A DNA stretch of 64,000 nt. It comes from Thauera sp. Its GTDB lineage: Bacteria; Pseudomonadota; Gammaproteobacteria; Burkholderiales; Rhodocyclaceae. The stretch covers positions 1,237,326-1,301,325 of the forward strand of contig JACKMB010000001.1 in the NCBI GenBank assembly GCA_024235615.1. The letters are read 5' to 3'. Positions 60,419 through 64,000 of the stretch are shown here, one piece after another. The notes below the pieces were generated by a model that searched no databases, was not told the DNA's origin, and was given only the letters and a program-made list of their open reading frames with translations. Each line of letters opens with the position of its first letter. Position 1 is the first letter of the stretch. The translations under genes and the position numbers were made by a program.

Positions 60419-61057
60419 TTACCCGCGCCGCGACATGCCTTTCGTCCCCCACCGAAACGGATCCACAAGCCTCCTGCGCGCCGACAACTCCCGCTTCAAC
60501 GCGATCCGCTCACCCGCAAAATCGATCGCATCGAAATCCAGCGGCTCCGCGCGCAACAGGTCGAACAGCGTCCTCTCGTGCACGATCGGCACCGCCAACT
60601 CGGCACCCGGCGGCGCGAAGCCGCTCGCGGCCCAACCAAGCGCCGCGCGGCGCAAGTCGAACACACGCGCCCGCATCGCCCTGTCGGGTGTACCGCCCTC
60701 CAGCCACCTGGCGGCAGCATCACAATCCGCGCCCCCACACACCTCCGCCAACTCCCCATCGCTCAACCCAAACACCCGCCGGATCAGTTCCAGCGCCGCA
60801 GTCACGTGCGGGTCTTCGAACGACAGCGCCTCATCCAGCACCGCCCCCGGCAGCGCGCGGCGCACGTCGGCGAGCGCGCTTTCCACCGCCGCCTCCATCG
60901 AATCCGCCTCGCGCGTGAAGTGCAAGCCAAGCCGCCCCGGCACCCCGATGCCGACGAGGCAATCCTCGCAACCTGCAGCCGCGAGTCGCCCGGCAATGTC
61001 GTCGCCGCCCAACGCCGAGCCTTCAAGCCGAAACCGCAGATCGAAGTCGTGCTTCAT
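60419..61057 (-). CDS. HTH DNA-binding protein A
   Basis: 212 residues from ATG 61057 (GGGGGCGGTG upstream). The N-terminal domain (FDLRFRLEG, LAAAGCEDCLVGIGVPGRLG, LHFTREADSMEAAVESALAD) is typical of a family of small DNA-binding proteins. Then comes IRRVFGLSDGELAEVCG, the helix-turn-helix, and the tail shared with B: SGFAPPGAELAVPIVHERTL. It is divergent from the XRE gene at 61171. It probably regulates the ATPase gene downstream. Confidence 0.65.
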   Translation of the reverse strand: MKHDFDLRFRLEGSALGGDDIAGRLAAAGCEDCLVGIGVPGRLGLHFTREADSMEAAVESALADVRRALPGAVLDEALSFEDPHVTAALELIRRVFGLSDGELAEVCGGADCDAAARWLEGGTPDRAMRARVFDLRRAALGWAASGFAPPGAELAVPIVHERTLFDLLRAEPLDFDAIDFAGERIALKRELSARRRLVDPFRWGTKGMSRRG

Positions 61058-61170
61058 CACCGCCCCCTGCATCCGGAATCCGACGAGCGCCACACCGCGC
61101 CCCAAAGCGCCGCGCCGCCCACTGCCCACAGAGCATAAACTATGCATTCCTAATGCCCAGGGGCCCCGAC

Positions 61171-61434
61171 ATGAAACTCAAGACCTACACCGGCGAAGAA
61201 ATCCGCGAGCTGCGCCGCAAGCTCGGCATGAACCAATCCGAGTTCTGGAAAATCTTCATGACCACGCAGAGCGGTGGTAGCCGGTACGAATCCGGGCGCG
61301 AAATTCCTGCGCCGACGCAAATGCTCCTCAACCTGGCCTTCGGCACCGACAAGAAACACGGGGAGATCGTGTCGAAGCTACGAGCCGTCGGCAAGCCGCC
61401 CAAGAAGCAGAGGCCAAAGGCCGCAGAGGGGTAA
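61171..61434 (+). CDS. XRE-family DNA-binding protein
   Basis: 87 residues from ATG 61171 (AGGGG at eight bases upstream), or 93 from 61153. The helix-turn-helix is LRRKLGMNQSEFWKIFMTTQ then SGGSRYESGREIP. The AT-rich CATAAACTATGCATTCC upstream may hold the promoter. It is divergent from HTH protein A and shares its control region. No partner gene follows; a REP block does. Confidence 0.8.
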   Translation: MKLKTYTGEEIRELRRKLGMNQSEFWKIFMTTQSGGSRYESGREIPAPTQMLLNLAFGTDKKHGEIVSKLRAVGKPPKKQRPKAAEG

Positions 61435-61510
61435 CCACCCGCGCGCGCATCACACCACCAAGCACCGAGATCCCCGCCGAAAACGCAGCCCCACATCACC
61501 ACCCCGCGAG

Positions 61511-61683
61511 TTCATGCAGGAGCGCCGCAAGGCGCAAACCAGGCCGTTCCGATCGCCCCAACCCCGACGAATCACGACGTTTCATGTAGGAGCGCCGCCA
61601 GGCGCGAATGCAGCGCCACCGCACCCGACCAACGCCAGCAAGCACCCATCCGCCGAAGTTCGCGGCTTGCGCCGCTCCTACAT
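61511..61683. repeat. REP block of variant loops
   Basis: Heads TGCAGGA and TGTAGGA with GCGCC-GCAA-GGCGC and GCGCC-GCCA-GGCGC, and a type B (GCGGC-TTGC-GCCGC on minus). It marks the right end of the toxin-antitoxin island, next to the glycosyltransferase stop. Confidence 0.85.
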
Positions 61684-62913
61684 TTACCCGCGCGCCACGC
61701 CCTCCAGCACGCCCAGCATCTTCGCCGCCAGCACGCTGCGGTCGTAGTTGCGGGCGCCGGCGAGGGCGTTGTTGCGGTATTGGTCGTAGAGCGCGCGGTC
61801 TTCGGCCAGCCGTGCCAGGCCGTCGCACAGCGCCTCGGCGTTCTCGGGTTCGAACACGATGCCCGCGCCTTCCCTCTCCACGATGCCGGCCGACTCGCCC
61901 GCCACACCGTGCAGCACCGGAATCCCCATGCCCATGCACTCGAACAGCTTCGACGGGATCACCGTGGTGAACAGCTCCGTGCGCCGCAGGTGGATGATCG
62001 ACACATCCAGCAGCGACCAGTAGCGCACCACCTCGTCCTTCGACACCGAATCCACGAACAGCACATTGTCCAGGCCCATCGCGCGCGCCTGCGCCACCAG
62101 CTCGGCCTTGCGCGCGCCGTCGCCCAGCAACAGGATGCGGTAGCGGTCGCCGTCCGGGCGCGCCTTCAGCTTGGCGGCGGCCTCCAGCAAGGTCTCCAGC
62201 GCGTGCGCCATGCCGTGCGTGCCGATGTAGCCGGCGACGAACTTGCCTTCCAGGCCCAGCGTGCGCACCAGCTCGGCGTCCTTCTCGCGCGGGTTGAAGC
62301 GGCTGATGTCCACGCCGTTGGTCACCACGTGGATCTTGCCGCCGTCGATGCCGCGGCCGATCAGGTTGTCGCGGAAGGCGCTCGTCACCGACACCACCGC
62401 GTTCGCCTTGCGATACAGGAACAGCTCCACCTTCTCCAGCCAGTCGAGCGCCTTCGACTCCTTCATCGCCCCCACCGCGCGGATCGACTCCGGCCACAGG
62501 TCGCGCAGCTCGAACACCCACGGCACCCGCTTCATCCGGCTCACCGCATACGCCGCGCACGCGGTGAAGAACTGCGGCGACGTCCCCACCACCAGATCCA
62601 CCCCGCGCACGAAGGGGCTCGCCAGCACCGCCGACAGCATGAAGCTCTGGTAATCCAGGATGCGCTTCACGAAACCCTCGTTGGCCGTGATGTACGACCA
62701 CACGCGGATCACCCGCATGCCCTCGATCACCTCCGACTGCCACAGCTTGTTGCGGTAGCCGTCGAACACCTTGCCCTTGGGGAAGTTCGGCGCGCAGGTG
62801 ATCACCGTGATCTGGTGACCCGCGTTCTTCCACTCGCGGCAGTGCTCGAAGGTGCGGCTGGCCGGGGCGTTCACCTCGGGCGGAAAGTTGTCGGTCAGAA
62901 AGAGGATGTGCAT
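61684..62913 (-). CDS. Glycosyltransferase family 4 (WbuB-like)
   Basis: 409 residues from ATG 62913 (MHILFLTDNFPPEVNAPASR), with a longer form possible from 62931. GT-B fold: the N-lobe has TFEHCREWKNAGHQITVITC, and the C-lobe has VAGYIGTHGMAHALETLLEA and the donor site VIPSKLFECMGMGIPVLHG. WbuB-like enzymes add N-acetyl-L-fucosamine or a related sugar during O-antigen or exopolysaccharide synthesis. Its start is 4-22 bases from the wecB stop, so the two are co-transcribed. Confidence 0.88.
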   Translation of the reverse strand: MHILFLTDNFPPEVNAPASRTFEHCREWKNAGHQITVITCAPNFPKGKVFDGYRNKLWQSEVIEGMRVIRVWSYITANEGFVKRILDYQSFMLSAVLASPFVRGVDLVVGTSPQFFTACAAYAVSRMKRVPWVFELRDLWPESIRAVGAMKESKALDWLEKVELFLYRKANAVVSVTSAFRDNLIGRGIDGGKIHVVTNGVDISRFNPREKDAELVRTLGLEGKFVAGYIGTHGMAHALETLLEAAAKLKARPDGDRYRILLLGDGARKAELVAQARAMGLDNVLFVDSVSKDEVVRYWSLLDVSIIHLRRTELFTTVIPSKLFECMGMGIPVLHGVAGESAGIVEREGAGIVFEPENAEALCDGLARLAEDRALYDQYRNNALAGARNYDRSVLAAKMLGVLEGVARG

Positions 62914-62935
62914 CGGTCGGTTCCGTTCCATTTAC

Positions 62936-64000
62936 TCAGGCTACGTCGCCTCGTTTCCCAACCAGCAAGCGCGCCAATTGCGCAACGATGCGCTCCCCGG
63001 TCTTTCCGTCCCACATCTCGGGAATCCCGCCCTTCTTCCACTGCCCGGCAAACAGCTTCTCCAGCGCGGGCGCCAGGGCGGCGGGGTTGGTGCCGATCAG
63101 CTCGTTGGTGCCGGTGGTCACCGTCTCGGGGCGTTCGGTGCTGTCGCGCAGGGTCAGGCAGGGCACGCCCATCACCGTGGTCTCTTCGGTGATGCCGCCC
63201 GAATCGGTGATCACCGCCTTGGCGTTCTTCACCAGGTAGTTGAATTCCAGATAAGGCTGCGGATCGACCAGGCGGAAGCTGTCCGGCACCTCGTTGAGGT
63301 CGCGCAGCGTCTTGGCCGTGCGCGGATGCACCGGAAACACCACCGGCAGCCCGCGCGTGCCTTGGGCGATCGCACGCAGCAGGCGGGCGAAGCCGTCGCC
63401 CTTGTCCACGTTGGCCGGGCGGTGCAGCGTCACCACAAAGTACTCGCCCGCCTTCAGGCCCAGCCCGTCCCAGAAGTCCGGCTTCTGCAGCCGGTCGAGG
63501 TTGGCCAGCAGGGTGTCGATCATCGTGTTGCCGACGAAGAAGATCCGCTCGTCCCCCACCCCCGACTTGCGCAGGTTGGCGTTGGCCACCTCGCTGGTGG
63601 TGAAGAACCAGTTGGTGATCGAGTCCGTCACCATGCGGTTGATCTCCTCGGGCATCGTCCAGTCGCCCGAGCGGATGCCCGCCTCCACGTGCGCCACCGG
63701 CACATGCAGCTTCTGCGCGGCGATCGCGCAGGCCATGGTCGAGGTCACGTCGCCCACCACCAGGCACAGGTCGCTCGGCGAATCGAGCAGCAGGTGCTCG
63801 TAGCGGCTCATGATCGCCCCGGTCTGCTCGGCCTGCGTGCCCGAACCCACCTCGAGATTCACGTCCGGCTCGGGAATCCCGAGCTGGCGGAAGAATTCGC
63901 CCGACATGCGCGGATCGTAGTGCTGGCCGGTGTGGATCAGTCGGTAGCGCAGCGCGCCACCCGATCGTCTATGCGCCTCGAGCGCATTAACAATCGAAGC
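62936..64000 (-). CDS. wecB: UDP-N-acetylglucosamine 2-epimerase, non-hydrolysing (partial at right edge)
   Basis: 355 codons are visible; the start is beyond the window. The edge reads in frame as IHTGQHYDPRMSGEFFRQLG, the usual second block of the family. Further motifs: VVGDVTSTMACAIAAQ, HVEAGIRSGDWTMPEEINR, FFVGNTMIDTL, VITDSGGITEETTVMG and RDSTERPETVTTGTN. It converts UDP-GlcNAc to UDP-ManNAc (or an analogue) for surface polysaccharide and pairs with the WbuB-like transferase. The cluster continues to the right. Confidence 0.95.
   Translation of the reverse strand, partial: ASIVNALEAHRRSGGALRYRLIHTGQHYDPRMSGEFFRQLGIPEPDVNLEVGSGTQAEQTGAIMSRYEHLLLDSPSDLCLVVGDVTSTMACAIAAQKLHVPVAHVEAGIRSGDWTMPEEINRMVTDSITNWFFTTSEVANANLRKSGVGDERIFFVGNTMIDTLLANLDRLQKPDFWDGLGLKAGEYFVVTLHRPANVDKGDGFARLLRAIAQGTRGLPVVFPVHPRTAKTLRDLNEVPDSFRLVDPQPYLEFNYLVKNAKAVITDSGGITEETTVMGVPCLTLRDSTERPETVTTGTNELIGTNPAALAPALEKLFAGQWKKGGIPEMWDGKTGERIVAQLARLLVGKRGDVA

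Overview
ORGANISM. Very GC-rich DNA from a betaproteobacterium, most likely Rhodocyclales (Thauera/Azoarcus/Zoogloea-like). Reasons: two PEP-CTERM proteins with sigma54-type promoters, a class I-like PHA synthase with a phasin, an H-NS-family protein of the short betaproteobacterial type, a cobalamin-riboswitch bluB, and an assimilatory nitrate regulon of the nasA/narK/kinase/nirBD/nasR type. I saw no tRNA, rRNA or CRISPR array.

LAYOUT. 0-2.7 kb: end of mgtE, polyphosphate kinase 2, persulfide dioxygenase-like enzyme. 2.8-8.5 kb: a membrane Fe-S protein and a tightly overlapping MCE/Mla-type lipid-transport operon (tetR, mlaE, mlaF, mlaD, lipoprotein). 9.1-14.5 kb: HlyD / double-ATPase-permease / permease exporter (yhiI-rbbA-yhhJ type). 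14.5-18.3 kb: phaC, phasin, hydroxyacid dehydrogenase. 19.1-20.7 kb: decayed IS1380 element inside a repeat. 21-39.4 kb: dispersed nitrate assimilation genes: nasA, narK-type transporter, PP2C-kinase, nirD, nirB and the antiterminator nasR, interrupted by a giant membrane protein and an MFS gene. 40.7-49.5 kb: bluB with riboswitch, VOC protein, PEP-CTERM 1, LMW phosphatase, H-NS protein, 5'-nucleotidase lipoprotein, PEP-CTERM 2. 50-61.5 kb: an island of small conflict/toxin-antitoxin genes (TIR-hydrolase, XRE/BrnT, PRTase, duplicated BrnT, Fic, VapBC, DUF2281, an ATPase flanked by two paralogous HTH proteins, XRE). 61.7-64 kb: glycosyltransferase and wecB.

REPEATS. Nearly every intergenic gap holds REP-like hairpins of two classes with one shared head (TGTAGGA) and loop (GGCA) but different self-complementary stems. 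They are amplified into tandem arrays whose spacers are private to each locus. Some arrays lie inside open reading frames (rbbA-like gene, kinase gene, bluB C-terminus). A second element, AAATTCAAGACCTGACCCC or a degenerate form of it, sits between a REP (left) and a gene (right) at eight sites, always in the same orientation, and mostly borders the toxin-antitoxin-like genes.

REGULATION. nasA, the nitrate transporter and nirB each have a sigma54 -24/-12 promoter with upstream NtrC-like GCAC-N7-GTGC sites. The nirB leader carries two hairpins with identical AACGGC hexaloops followed by a terminator-like hairpin, as expected for NasR/ANTAR antitermination, and a nasR-like gene lies just upstream. 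Both PEP-CTERM genes share a 17-bp site about 71 bp upstream of a sigma54 promoter. A candidate ~70-nt sRNA with two CUCCUCC motifs lies convergent to nasA.

CAVEAT. Single-base frameshifts cluster between 27 and 45 kb (nirD, kinase, MFS, nasR, phosphatase). They may be real decay or assembly error, and the sequence alone cannot decide.
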